From NCBI RefSeq assembly GCF_021352225.1, contig NZ_JAAUVI010000014.1, positions 39,595-103,594 on the forward strand: a DNA stretch of 64,000 nt, written 5' to 3'. A program made the translations under genes and the position numbers. A model generated the notes under the pieces. It was not told where the DNA came from. It searched no databases and saw only the letters and a program-made list of their open reading frames with translations. Positions 8,268-17,151 of this stretch are shown here, in pieces. The DNA comes from Methylobacterium sp. C25. Its GTDB lineage: Bacteria; Pseudomonadota; Alphaproteobacteria; Rhizobiales; Beijerinckiaceae. Numbering within the stretch: position 1 is the first letter of the stretch; each line of letters opens with the position of its first letter.

Positions 8268-9371
8268 CTACGGCAGGTTGATCGCCTCACGCGGCTCCGC
8301 GATGGCATGACCGTTCCGCTCGGCGCGGAAACGCTTGCCCATCTCGTAGGCTTGCTTGCGCGAGCGCATGATGCCGCCGAGGGGCCGATGCGCGGCTAGC
8401 CCGTGCCAGGGGCTGAACGACAGGCCGTCGTCGACCGCGCTCGATCGGGCCTCGCTCCAGGCCGTCTGCGGCTTCACCCGGATCCGCGCCACGGTCTGGT
8501 ACGAACTCTCGCTCTCGGGCCAGACCGTGGCGGCGTTCTCGACCGGCATATCGTCGAGGCCGGTGCAGAGTTGCGCCCTGACTTCCCAAAGCCCTCCATT
8601 CGCACGGAAGAACTCGACGACCGCCGCCCGTATGGCGTTTGGGCCTCCGTTCTCCGCCAAGGGCTTGTCGGTCAAGGCTGTCAGTTCGGGCGCTACCGGC
8701 GTCACGCATAGCTTGGCGACGTAGTCGCCGAAGCGCACGGGCACCTGACTGTAGAAGGTCTCGCCGAGGATGTGGGTCTCGGGCTGGCCGCCCATCGTCG
8801 CGACGGTGGCGTTGGGCGCGCCGGTGGTCGCGACGATGATTTCCTGCAGGCCGCGCATGGCGCCCGAGACGACCTTCTTAAAACCCTCTGCCTTGTCGGT
8901 CGTGGCCGCGAGCAGTTTCAGGGTGGCGAGGAAGGCCTTCGGCGTCGGCGCGCCGAAGGCGGGTCCGTTGACCAACACGAGGTCCTGGGTGACATCACCT
9001 TCGGACCCCTCCAGCCGTTCGCCCTCGACACCGATGATCTTTACGGCGAGGCCGCGGGGGGTCGAGACGCTGTCGTCGAGGATGTCGCCGGGGATCGTCG
9101 AGAGCCGCATAATCACGGGATAGGTCGCCGGCTTGGAAAACAGGCCCTGGGCCAGCATGGGCGCTAGCCCCGAGACCACCTCGAGCTCGCCCTCCAGGAA
9201 CCCGTGGCTCTTGGCGTGGACGCTGCGGATCGCATGGCCACCGTTCGCCAGGGTTTTCTCGCTGACCGACCGCATCGTCTCCATCAGGCCCTTCGCCGTC
9301 TCGGCCTCGTCGTCGGCGACGGTTTCGACGTCGGGGCTGTAGCGAAGATAGAAGTCACGCGCATCGACCAT
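8268..9371 (-). CDS. Catalase-related heme protein (catalase-like fold)
   Basis: 367 residues from the ATG at 9371, preceded by AAGGAACG; the frame extends further upstream without support. The sequence shows features of the short catalase-like group: HAKSHGFLEGELEV near residue 60 holds the candidate distal His, followed by PVIMRLSTIPGDILDD and SVSTPRGLAVKIIGV, the equivalent of the classical RFSTV and RGFAxKF strands. The C-terminus holds SFSPWHGLAAHRPLGGIMRSRKQAY, in place of the usual heme-ligand region. Members may have peroxidase or fatty-acid hydroperoxide activity rather than true catalase activity. The AraC regulator upstream runs in the same direction. Confidence 0.8.
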   Translation of the reverse strand: MVDARDFYLRYSPDVETVADDEAETAKGLMETMRSVSEKTLANGGHAIRSVHAKSHGFLEGELEVVSGLAPMLAQGLFSKPATYPVIMRLSTIPGDILDDSVSTPRGLAVKIIGVEGERLEGSEGDVTQDLVLVNGPAFGAPTPKAFLATLKLLAATTDKAEGFKKVVSGAMRGLQEIIVATTGAPNATVATMGGQPETHILGETFYSQVPVRFGDYVAKLCVTPVAPELTALTDKPLAENGGPNAIRAAVVEFFRANGGLWEVRAQLCTGLDDMPVENAATVWPESESSYQTVARIRVKPQTAWSEARSSAVDDGLSFSPWHGLAAHRPLGGIMRSRKQAYEMGKRFRAERNGHAIAEPREAINLP

Positions 9372-9555
9372 GATCGTTCCTTGGGGCGGGAGCGATGGAA
9401 CGACCGGGGACCGGTCACCTTTCGTCCTCACCCACTCTCGGTGGCCAAGATCATCCGACCTCGACGGTTCCGATGGCTTTGGTCCGGTCGAACGCTCGCG
9501 GACGTGATCCGAACGCTGGAGCACCGGGATGGGGCCACTCGGCGTCGTGATGGGA

Positions 9556-10527
9556 TCAGGTCGGCTCGGTGTCCGGAGGCTCGCTCTCGATGCGCTCCGG
9601 ATCGCCTTCGTCCATCCCGCCCACCATGCGGAAATGGCTAGGCGCAGTCCCGAACTCGATCGCGAACGCCTTACTGAACGCGCTCCGGCTCGCGTAGCCG
9701 ACGCTGGCGGCGATGACCTTAACCGGCAGGTCAGTGCCGCTAAGGAGACGGGAGGCGATCCGGAGGCGGACCCTCTGGACGAACTCCATCGGGCCTTGCC
9801 CAAAGGCCGCGGCGAACGCCTCGGCGAAGCTGGTCCGGCCCATGCCCGCGAGGGCCGCCAAACCCTCAACGGAGTAGTGTGCGCCTGGCTGTTCGAGGAC
9901 CGCCAGGACGGCGCGGGCGAGCTTCGGGTCCTGCAGGGCCGCCAGGATCGGGGAGGAGAAGTCGCTCGCGGCCAGCTGCTGGCGCAGGAGGAGGATGAGG
10001 CACTGCTTCATCAGCACCTCCGTCATCGCCTGTGTCGCGAGATTGGGGCTCACAACCTCGGCGAGCATGAGCTCGAAGGCGTAGTGCAGCGCCGGATCGG
10101 TGGGAAAGGTCTCCACCATGGGGGCCTGGAACAGCTCGAACAGACCCATCGCACCGGTGTGGGTGTCGGCAATCTGGCCGCACACGAACAGCGCATCGGG
10201 GCTTCCGTCACCGGCCGTGAAGGAGATCATGCCGTCACCGTGGAGGACGCAGTGATCCTCGGCGCGGACCTCACCGATGCAATCCTCGGCGGCGCCGAGG
10301 CTGTGCGAGTGGCGAGCCGGCACGACGATGATGGTATGCGGCGCGAAGGATCGCCACGGGCCTTGCCCGACCCGGAGACTCCCGGTTCCGCGCAGCACGT
10401 AATGGACGGTGATCGCTTCAAACGGGCTGAACCCCAGGCGCCATCCGCGCTGTATGGTGCAAACGGAGAACGAGCGCAGTCGCACCGCGAGCGTGACGAG
10501 AAGGCGGTCGAGAAGGTCGGCTCCCAT
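9556..10527 (-). CDS. AraC-family transcriptional regulator with cupin sensor domain
   Basis: 323 residues. The N-terminal half is a cupin-like sensor (HYVLRGTGSLRVG, VPARHSHSLG). The C-terminal roughly 100 residues hold two helix-turn-helix motifs typical of AraC (YSVEGLAALAGMGRTSFAEAF, then VKVIAASVGYASRSAFSKAF). It lies 184 bp upstream of and co-oriented with the catalase-like gene, which is a plausible target. Similar cupin-AraC regulators respond to small organic or oxidative signals; the ligand here is unknown. Confidence 0.85.
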   Translation of the reverse strand: MGADLLDRLLVTLAVRLRSFSVCTIQRGWRLGFSPFEAITVHYVLRGTGSLRVGQGPWRSFAPHTIIVVPARHSHSLGAAEDCIGEVRAEDHCVLHGDGMISFTAGDGSPDALFVCGQIADTHTGAMGLFELFQAPMVETFPTDPALHYAFELMLAEVVSPNLATQAMTEVLMKQCLILLLRQQLAASDFSSPILAALQDPKLARAVLAVLEQPGAHYSVEGLAALAGMGRTSFAEAFAAAFGQGPMEFVQRVRLRIASRLLSGTDLPVKVIAASVGYASRSAFSKAFAIEFGTAPSHFRMVGGMDEGDPERIESEPPDTEPT

Positions 10528-10730
10528 GGTGATGGACTATGCGTCACCACTGACAAAACCCCCAACGGTTTCGAGCGGATGTGGCGACGAAGCTGATACG
10601 CTGCTTTCGACCCAACATCGACGTTCTTGCTCGAATGCGGATATCCAGAAAGCAGACGTCCGTTCGCCGCTGATCCGGCCGCAGTGCGCTCCACTCGGCT
10701 GCCCGGTCTGCGTAGGGCATGTGTTCGGCG

Positions 10731-11657
10731 CTACTGATCCAGGCGCGCGGCTGCCTCCACCACCACGATCCCGCCGAGGACGAGCGCCAGCGCGAGACCC
10801 TCGCCGCTCCCGAACGGTTCACCAACCAGGACCACGGCGAGGAGCGCCCCGAAAACCGGCACGAGGTTCACGAACAGACCGGCTCGGTTCGGACCGATCA
10901 TCTCGACACCGCGCATGAAGGCGAGTTGCGCCGCGAGCGACGGGCCGAGCGCGACGAAGGCGACGACGCCCCAACCCTTGATGGTCGGCCAGATGAGACG
11001 GCCCGCGATCCATTCCGCCCAGAGGAGTGGAAGCGAGGTGACGAGCGCGGCGGCCGCCATGGCCGAGAAGAATGTCAGTGCCGACACCTTCGGCCTCGTC
11101 GGCAGCGCCACCGCATAGCCGGCATAAAACAGGCAGGCCGCCAGCATCAGGCCGTCGCCCACGTTGAATGAGAGCGTTCGAAGCACCGACCAGTCGCCGT
11201 GGGTTGCCGCGATGACGGCACCGACGAGCGTCAGGACTACGCCCGTTATCTGGCCGCCCGTCGTACGTGCCCGGGTCGCCACGATGTTCAGGATGATGAC
11301 GAGCACGGGGATCGCACCCTGGAACAGCGCGAGGTTGAGTGCGCTCGTGTATGTGCCGGCCAGATAGAACAGGCTGGCATAGGCGGTGAACCCGCAAGTC
11401 CCCATCAGCGTGACGCGGCGCCAATGGGGAAGCAGCGCGCGCCATTCTTGGTTGACCGGGCGACGGGCGATGACCGCGAGCACCGCGCAGGCGATGGCCC
11501 AGCGCAGGGTGGTCAACACCTGAGGCGACACCTCGCCGGCGGCCCACTTGCCCGCCACCGCGTTGCCCGCCCAGAGCAGGGCTGTCAACGTCAGGAGCGG
11601 ATAGGCAACGGACGGTCCCCGGGCGGCCGCTGCGACGTCCGTCCGGGCTACGACCAT
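10731..11657 (-). CDS. DMT-superfamily (EamA) transporter
   Basis: 308 residues with about ten hydrophobic segments and two EamA repeats. The first repeat starts LLTLTALLWAGNAVAGKWA and the second begins near residue 160 after TLSFNVGDGLMLAACLFYAGYA; the end shows NLVPVFGALLAVVLVGE, a classic EamA motif. It is an inner-membrane exporter of small metabolites or amino acids. Its start overlaps the stop of the alcohol dehydrogenase by one base (TGATG), marking it as the last gene of the repair/detoxification run. The substrate is unknown. Confidence 0.85.
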   Translation of the reverse strand: MVVARTDVAAAARGPSVAYPLLTLTALLWAGNAVAGKWAAGEVSPQVLTTLRWAIACAVLAVIARRPVNQEWRALLPHWRRVTLMGTCGFTAYASLFYLAGTYTSALNLALFQGAIPVLVIILNIVATRARTTGGQITGVVLTLVGAVIAATHGDWSVLRTLSFNVGDGLMLAACLFYAGYAVALPTRPKVSALTFFSAMAAAALVTSLPLLWAEWIAGRLIWPTIKGWGVVAFVALGPSLAAQLAFMRGVEMIGPNRAGLFVNLVPVFGALLAVVLVGEPFGSGEGLALALVLGGIVVVEAAARLDQ

Positions 11658-12673
11658 CAGGCGAAGTCCGGGTCGAGCACGACGCGGTAGCGGGCCTTGC
11701 CGGCCTCAAGGTGCTCCAGGGCGTCGTTGACCCGGCTCATTGGGAAATGCTCAACCTGGGGCAGGATCTGATGGCGCGCCGCGAAGTCCAGCATCGAGGC
11801 CATGGCGGGCGGCGAGCCGTTCGGCGAGCCCGAGACCCTCTTCTGACCAAAGATCAGGTCGATGGCGCTGATCTGCATCGGCTCCAGGATGGCCCCGACC
11901 ACGTGAAGCTTGCCGTTCGGGCGCAGACAGGCCGTCATGGCCGCCCAATCCAGAGGCACGTTCACCGTCACCAGGATGAAGTCGAGACTTCCGGCGGCCC
12001 GCTTGAGGGCGTCGGCATCGCGGGTGGCGACGACGTGGTGGGCACCGAAGCCGCGCGCCTCGTCGGCCTTGGCCTCGGTCGAGGTGAACGCCGTGACCTC
12101 GCAACCCCAGGCCCGGGCGAACTTGAGCGCCATGTGGCCGAGGCCGCCGATCCCGACGACGCCAACCCTGTCGGTCGGGCGCACGTTCATCACGGCCAGC
12201 GGCTCGAAGACCGTCACGCCGCCGCACAGAAGCGGTCCGGCCGCCGAGATGTCGAGGCCGTCGGGCAGTGGGATCGCCCAGGCCCAATGCGCCCGGATCT
12301 TGTCGCTGAAGCCGCCCTGGTGCCCGATGATGGTCGGAAGCGCCTCGGCGCAGAGGTTGTGCTGTCCGGTCATGCACTGGTGGCAGTGCATGCAGCTCGA
12401 CGCGTTCCAGCCGACCCCGACCCTCTGGCCGACCGTCACGCCCTTGGTGTGCTCGCCGACCGCCGTCACGGTGCCGACCGCCTCGTGGCCGAGGATGACC
12501 GGGTACTGGGACATGCCCCAGTCGTTGTTCTTGGTGGAGAGGTCGGAGTGGCAGAGGCCGCAATACTCGACCTTGATCTCGACCTCCTCCGGGCCGAGCG
12601 CGCCGACGTCGATGCAGGTGAGTTCTAGGGGCTTGCCGGCACCTTGTGCTGCCCATCCTCGGATCTCGGTCAT
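11657..12673 (-). CDS. Zinc-dependent NAD(P) alcohol dehydrogenase (cinnamyl/aldehyde reductase type)
   Basis: 338 residues. The catalytic zinc site is CGLCHSDL with the GHE motif of GHEAVGTV, the structural zinc loop is CMHCHQCMTGQHNLC, and the cofactor motif is GIGGLGHMALKFA. The layout matches broad-specificity medium-chain dehydrogenases such as YahK/AdhA-type aldehyde reductases. In the first position of the structural loop CxxC spacing is replaced by CMHCHQC, still rich enough in ligands. It lies 26 bp after the 2-oxoglutarate oxygenase gene and overlaps the DMT transporter gene. In this operon it may clear aldehydes released by oxidative dealkylation; that is inference. Confidence 0.85.
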   Translation of the reverse strand: MTEIRGWAAQGAGKPLELTCIDVGALGPEEVEIKVEYCGLCHSDLSTKNNDWGMSQYPVILGHEAVGTVTAVGEHTKGVTVGQRVGVGWNASSCMHCHQCMTGQHNLCAEALPTIIGHQGGFSDKIRAHWAWAIPLPDGLDISAAGPLLCGGVTVFEPLAVMNVRPTDRVGVVGIGGLGHMALKFARAWGCEVTAFTSTEAKADEARGFGAHHVVATRDADALKRAAGSLDFILVTVNVPLDWAAMTACLRPNGKLHVVGAILEPMQISAIDLIFGQKRVSGSPNGSPPAMASMLDFAARHQILPQVEHFPMSRVNDALEHLEAGKARYRVVLDPDFA

Positions 12674-12699
12674 GTTTTTCCTCCTGTCGTGGCCGGTGG

Positions 12700-13431
12700 C
12701 TACTTGGCGTCGTGGAAGATGATGCCGGTGGTGAAGCGCTCGCCCGAGCGCACCCGGCTCACCCCGTGGCGCAGGTTGACCCGGTAGGTGCCCCGCGTGC
12801 CCCGCACCGGGCGGGTATGGACGGCGAAGACCACGCCCTCGCCCTGGCGCAGGGACACGACCTCGGCCCGCGATTGCATGCGGGGACGCTGCTCGGTCAG
12901 AACGAACTCGCCGCCGGTGAAATCCATGCCGGGCTCGGAGAGCAGGATGGCCACCTGCAGCGGGAAGACGTGCTCTCCGTAGAGGTCTTGGTGCAGGCAG
13001 TTGTAGTCGCCCGGTCCGTACTTCAGGAGCAGTGGCGTCGGCCGAACCTGGCCAGCCTCATGACAGCGGGCGAGGAATGCGTCGTGCCCTGCCGGATAGC
13101 GGACGTCGATGCCCATCGCCTCGTTCCAGCGATTGGCGAGCGGGACGAGCCGCTCGTAGAGCGCCGGCCTTAGGCGAGCGATCGGGTCGGGCAGCGGACG
13201 GGAATAGTATTTGTACTCTCCCCGTCCGAAGCCGTGACGGGCCATGACGATCCTGCTCCGGAAACGGGCGTCGTCATCATAGAGGCCGCGCAGCGGGGCG
13301 CATTCGCCGGTATCGAGCAACGGGCCAGTGGCGGCACAGCCGACTGCGTCGAGGTCGGCCTCGATGCGGGGCCAGTCCAGGCCGTCGACGGCGTTGCGGT
13401 CGATGGCCTGCAAAGCGGTTGCGCCACTCAC
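12700..13431 (-). CDS. 2-oxoglutarate/Fe(II)-dependent oxygenase linked to ada
   Basis: 243 residues from a GTG at 13431 that overlaps the ada stop by 4 bp (GTGA). The longer open frame upstream runs inside ada and is rejected. The double-stranded beta-helix core is seen: YNCLHQDLYGEHVFPLQVAI gives the metal-binding His and Asp, and TYRVNLRHGVSRVRSG supplies the distal His and the 2-oxoglutarate-binding Arg. It is not a standard AlkB (no RxxxxxR end motif recognised), yet its position directly after alkA and ada suggests an oxidative dealkylation or nucleic-acid repair role. Function is inferred from context. Confidence 0.8.
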   Translation of the reverse strand: MSGATALQAIDRNAVDGLDWPRIEADLDAVGCAATGPLLDTGECAPLRGLYDDDARFRSRIVMARHGFGRGEYKYYSRPLPDPIARLRPALYERLVPLANRWNEAMGIDVRYPAGHDAFLARCHEAGQVRPTPLLLKYGPGDYNCLHQDLYGEHVFPLQVAILLSEPGMDFTGGEFVLTEQRPRMQSRAEVVSLRQGEGVVFAVHTRPVRGTRGTYRVNLRHGVSRVRSGERFTTGIIFHDAK

Positions 13432-14522
13432 CGCGGCACCCCCTCGCGAGCGAGAAGGTCGCGTTTGCGCTCGACGCCCCAGCGGTAGCCGGACAGCGAT
13501 CCGTCCGAGCGCACGACCCGGTGGCAGGGGATAGCCACCGCCAGCTTGTTGGCGCCGCAGGCTTGCGCCACGGCCCTTACGGCGGCGGGCTCGCCAATGG
13601 CCCTGGCGATGTCGGCGTAGGTTGCCGTCGTGCCGACCGGGATAGCCCGGAGCGCTGTCCAGACACGCTGCTGGAAGGCGGTGCCGCCGATGTCGAGCGG
13701 CAGGTCGAGGCCGCGGCCGGGTGCCTCGACGAAGCCGATGACTTCCGCCACCCATCGCTCGAACGCCTCGTCACCTCCGGAAAGCTCGGCCTTCGGGAAG
13801 CGGTCCTGGAGGTCGCGAGCCAGGGCGTCGGGATCGTCCCCGAGAAGGATCGCGCAGACGCCCTTCTCGGTCGCCGCGACCAGGATCGAGCCAAGCGAGC
13901 ACTCGGCGGCTGCGAAGCGGATGCGGGTGCCGGCGCCACCCTTGCGGTAGGCGGTCGGGGTCATGCCGAGCCGCTCGGAGGCGTTCGCGTAGAACCGGCT
14001 GGAGGAGTTGTAGCCTGCGTCGAACACAGCCTCGGTGATCGAACCCGCATCCTGAAGGCCCAAGGCGACGCGGCTGGCGAGGCGGGCACCGGCATAGGCT
14101 TTCGGGGTGATGCCGGCGACCTTCTTGAAGATGCGATGGAAGTGGAACGGGCTCATCCCGGCGACCTCGGCGAGATCGTCCAGCGCGGGCATCGTCTCGG
14201 CCTCCTCGATCATGCGGCAGGCGCGGGCGACAGCCTCGGCCTGCCGCTCGGCCAGGGCGGGCTCGTTCGGGCGGCAGCGCTTGCACGGCCGGAAGCCAGC
14301 GGCTTCCGCCTCGGCACAGGTCGCATGGAAGGCGACGTTCTCGGGCCGGGCCGGGCGCGCCGGACAGCTTGGGCGGCAGTACACACCTGTCGTCCGCACC
14401 GAATAGACGAAGCTGCCGTCGGCCTGGGCATCGCGGGCCTTGAGCGCGGCCCACTTGGCGGGATCGTCGGCCGGCGGCGCTACGGGCGCCCGCGGCCGGC
14501 GGGTGAGTTCGGCGATCTGCAT
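13428..14522 (-). CDS. ada: Bifunctional Ada: DNA methyltransferase and transcriptional activator
   Basis: 364 residues from the ATG at 14522, which has AGGAG at proper spacing. Domains in order: the Ada zinc domain with methyl-phosphotriester acceptor cysteines (GVYCRPSCPAR and FRPCKRCRP), an AraC-type helix-turn-helix (LDDLAEVAGMSPFHFHRIFK; ITEAVFDAGYNSSSRFY), and the O6-methylguanine methyltransferase domain with the acceptor Cys in AIPCHRVV. All three are complete, so the protein should repair alkylated DNA and, once methylated, activate its own operon. It follows alkA by 44 bp and overlaps the oxygenase gene. Confidence 0.93.
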   Translation of the reverse strand: MQIAELTRRPRAPVAPPADDPAKWAALKARDAQADGSFVYSVRTTGVYCRPSCPARPARPENVAFHATCAEAEAAGFRPCKRCRPNEPALAERQAEAVARACRMIEEAETMPALDDLAEVAGMSPFHFHRIFKKVAGITPKAYAGARLASRVALGLQDAGSITEAVFDAGYNSSSRFYANASERLGMTPTAYRKGGAGTRIRFAAAECSLGSILVAATEKGVCAILLGDDPDALARDLQDRFPKAELSGGDEAFERWVAEVIGFVEAPGRGLDLPLDIGGTAFQQRVWTALRAIPVGTTATYADIARAIGEPAAVRAVAQACGANKLAVAIPCHRVVRSDGSLSGYRWGVERKRDLLAREGVPR

Positions 14523-14566
14523 CGCGGCATCTCCTTGGCTTGGTCGGGGTACCCTGCGGCGCCCGT

Positions 14567-15598
14567 TCATGGAGAGACCTTCGCCCGGGTGCCCGGGGCC
14601 CCGCACCCTGCTCCTTGCTCCGGAATCGTTTTTTTCGATTTCCGGAGTTTCGAGGGCCGCGGCGGAGCCAGCGCAAGTCGGGCGGCGTCATGTGCCCAGA
14701 GGTGCAACACGGCGTAGGCCCTCCAAGGCCGCCAAGCCGCCGAACGCACTTCCAGCGCTTTCGCGGTCGGACGTCCTGCCTCGTCCTCAAGGGCGCGCAG
14801 CAAGCCGATGTCGCCCGTGGGCAGGGCATCCGCCTCGCGCAATGCCCGCATGGCGATGTAGTGGGCGGTCCAGTCGCCGATCCCGCGCAAGGCCTTGAGG
14901 CGCGCCGTGGCTGTGGCGATCCCCTGGCCCGGATCGAAGAGATCCGGCTCCGAGAGGACGGCGGCAGCGACGGCCCGGATGGCGGCACCCCGGGCGCGTG
15001 GCATGTTGAGGACGAGCGCCACGTCGGCATCGACGAGGGCGGCGGGCGACGGGAAAATGTGGGTTAGGCCCGATTCGGCGACGTCCCTTGCCATCATCAG
15101 TGGTGTGCCGAAAGCCGCGACCAGTTTGCCGGCGAGGCGCGTGGCGGCCGAGACCGAAACCTGCTGCCCGAGGATGGCGCGGACCGCGAGTTCGAACCCG
15201 TCCCAGGCCCCGGGCACCCGCATTCCGGGACGGGCCGCCACGAGCTCGGCCATGAACGGGTCCGCCGAGAGTGCGCGCCCGATCTCATTGGGGTCTGCGT
15301 TGAGGTCGAACAGGCGCGCGGCCCGTTCGGCGGCGGCGTGGATCGTCCCCGCGACGGTGAGGGCGAGGGCATCGTCGCTCGCGCGCTCGACCCTGACGAT
15401 CCCGTGCGCCCCACCCGAGGCGACGGTGCGGGCATAGAGACCTCGCCGCGCGGTCTCCACGCCCGGGATGGCGCGGGCGGCGAGATAGGCGTGCACCCCG
15501 TCCCAATCGAAGGGCGCCTCGAACGGGAGCCGAAGCGCCGCGGTTGCCTGGATCCGCTTGTCTCTGTCGCTGGCCGGGGGTCGATCCAGAGATGTCAT
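14567..15598 (-). CDS. alkA: DNA-3-methyladenine glycosylase II (AlkA-type)
   Basis: 343 residues. An AlkA N-terminal domain (LRLPFEAPFDWDGVHAYLAAR) precedes the HhH-GPD fold, which begins around WDGFELAVRAILGQQVSV. The helix-hairpin-helix is LRGIGDWTAHYIAMRAL and the catalytic Asp follows in LPTGDIGLLRAL. The protein excises alkylated purines. Its start overlaps the stop of the histone-deacetylase-like gene by 4 bp, and ada follows, a standard adaptive-response pairing. A Lys/Arg/Pro-rich tail of about 35 residues at the C-terminus looks poorly conserved. Confidence 0.92.
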   Translation of the reverse strand: MTSLDRPPASDRDKRIQATAALRLPFEAPFDWDGVHAYLAARAIPGVETARRGLYARTVASGGAHGIVRVERASDDALALTVAGTIHAAAERAARLFDLNADPNEIGRALSADPFMAELVAARPGMRVPGAWDGFELAVRAILGQQVSVSAATRLAGKLVAAFGTPLMMARDVAESGLTHIFPSPAALVDADVALVLNMPRARGAAIRAVAAAVLSEPDLFDPGQGIATATARLKALRGIGDWTAHYIAMRALREADALPTGDIGLLRALEDEAGRPTAKALEVRSAAWRPWRAYAVLHLWAHDAARLALAPPRPSKLRKSKKTIPEQGAGCGAPGTRAKVSP

Positions 15599-16650
15599 GC
15601 GACGCTCGCGGCGAGCGTCCGAACGTGGGCCGCTGTTAAGCGCGCGAGCGCGTCGAGGACGTAGCCGCCCTCAAGCATAGACACGATGCGACCTTCGCAG
15701 TGGCGATGGGCGACCTCGGCGATGCGCGAGGTCACCCAGGCGAAGTCGTGATCGGTCAGCCGAAGGCCGCCGAGCGGATCGCCCTCGTGCGCATCGAAGC
15801 CGGCGGAGACCAGGATGAGGTCGGGTCGGAAGGCGTCGAGGGCCGGCAGGATGCGCCCCGTCCATGCCGTTCGGAACGGCCCGCTTCCGTCGCCCTCCTC
15901 CAACGGCGCGTTCCAGATGTTGCCGGCCCCGGTCTCGGCCATTGCGCCGGTGCCGGGGAACCACGGCATCCGGTGCGACGAGCCGTAGAAGAGATTGTGA
16001 TCGGACCAGAATATGGCCTGGGTGCCGTTGCCGTGGTGGACGTCGAAGTCGACGACCGCGACGCGCTCCGCGCCGTGCCTCGCCTTTGCGTGCAGGGCCG
16101 CAATGGCCACGGCGTTGAACACGCAGAAGCCCATCGCCCGCTCGCGCTCGGCATGATGCCCCGGCGGCCTGACCTGGCAGAAAGCGTTCGCGACGCCGCT
16201 GCCGCGGTCCATCACCGCGTCGACCGCGCGCATGCCCGCCCCCACCGCCCTAAGCGCCGCTTCCCACGTGCCCGCCGAGACGATCGTATCGGCATCGAGG
16301 CGGACCGGGTAGGTGACGGAGTTCGCCGCCGCGGCTCGGATGCGGTCGAGGTGAACCGGGGTGTGGGCGCGTAGGATGGCGGCCTCGACATCGTTCCGCA
16401 GCGATGCCTCCTCACGCCTGAGGGCCGCGAAGTCCGGTCCCGCCAGCGCCTCGTCGATGACGCGCATCCGGGCTGGTCGCTCGGGATTGCCGAGGCCGGT
16501 CTCATGCTTGGCGAAGGCTGGGTGGGTGACGAGCAGCGTCCGACCGGCCGGAGGCTCGGCGGCCGTGCCTGGGGTCGCCGTCGCGGCGAGGGCCAAACCA
16601 CCCGCCACGACCGTCCGCCGGGTCGGTCGGCAAGGATTGGGCGCGCTCAC
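15595..16650 (-). CDS. Histone-deacetylase-family amidohydrolase with predicted Tat signal
   Basis: 351 residues from a GTG at 16650 that overlaps the DUF3617 stop by 4 bp. The N-terminus reads RRTVVAGGLALAATATPGTAA, a twin-arginine export signal with a likely cleavage after AxA. The deacetylase core is complete: RPPGHHAERERAMGF (catalytic His pair), VAVVDFDVHHGNGTQ (zinc Asp and His), SAGFDAHEGDPLGGL (second zinc Asp) and LEGGYVL. Bacterial relatives deacetylate acetylpolyamines or other amides; export would place this one in the periplasm. Overlap with alkA and DUF3617 genes puts it inside the operon. Confidence 0.85.
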   Translation of the reverse strand: MSAPNPCRPTRRTVVAGGLALAATATPGTAAEPPAGRTLLVTHPAFAKHETGLGNPERPARMRVIDEALAGPDFAALRREEASLRNDVEAAILRAHTPVHLDRIRAAAANSVTYPVRLDADTIVSAGTWEAALRAVGAGMRAVDAVMDRGSGVANAFCQVRPPGHHAERERAMGFCVFNAVAIAALHAKARHGAERVAVVDFDVHHGNGTQAIFWSDHNLFYGSSHRMPWFPGTGAMAETGAGNIWNAPLEEGDGSGPFRTAWTGRILPALDAFRPDLILVSAGFDAHEGDPLGGLRLTDHDFAWVTSRIAEVAHRHCEGRIVSMLEGGYVLDALARLTAAHVRTLAASVA

Positions 16651-17099
16651 AGCGCCGGCGGCTTGCCGGCGTCGCAGGTTCCGGTCCGGCGGCCGGCCTG
16701 GACTTCGGTCATGGTCATGTTCTTCCCGCCCATCTGCATGGCGATGCGACCACGGAAGGAGGCCGGGGCCAGCTGGTAACGCGCGCTGGCATGCGCCGAG
16801 TTCTTGCCTTCGCAGGCGATGTCGAAGGTGAGTTCGTTCCCTTCCTGGCGGACGTTCGAGATCGGACAATGGGCGAGCGGGTTGTTGTCGCTCAGGACCG
16901 CGATGCCGTGGTTGTTGCCGTTCGCTTCGGAGGTCAGGCAGAGCCGGACCACCTTCTTGCCGGTCATGTCCTCCAGATGGGGCAGTTCGAGCTTCACCTC
17001 GATCTCGTAGGAGCCGCCTTCCAGCATCGCGGGCTCGGCCGCCAGGGCCGGCCCGGCAAGCAACGCGGCCAAGCACCATCCAACTCGGATCGACGGCAT
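16647..17099 (-). CDS. DUF3617-type periplasmic protein
   Basis: 150 residues with a Sec signal peptide (CLAALLAGPALA, cleaved before AEP). The mature part shows the DUF3617 pattern: GGSYEIEVKLELP, two conserved Cys (VRLCLTSE and PLAHCPISN), and a late Cys in RTGTCDAG. The function of the family is unknown; it is usually secreted. The gene opens the operon that continues into the deacetylase, alkA and ada genes, and its promoter lies in the divergent gap 17100-17309. Confidence 0.8.
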   Translation of the reverse strand: MPSIRVGWCLAALLAGPALAAEPAMLEGGSYEIEVKLELPHLEDMTGKKVVRLCLTSEANGNNHGIAVLSDNNPLAHCPISNVRQEGNELTFDIACEGKNSAHASARYQLAPASFRGRIAMQMGGKNMTMTEVQAGRRTGTCDAGKPPAL

Positions 17100-17151
17100 C
17101 GAAACCTCCCGTTTCCGGGGATCAGAACATGGGCGGCCCGCAGAGGCACCC

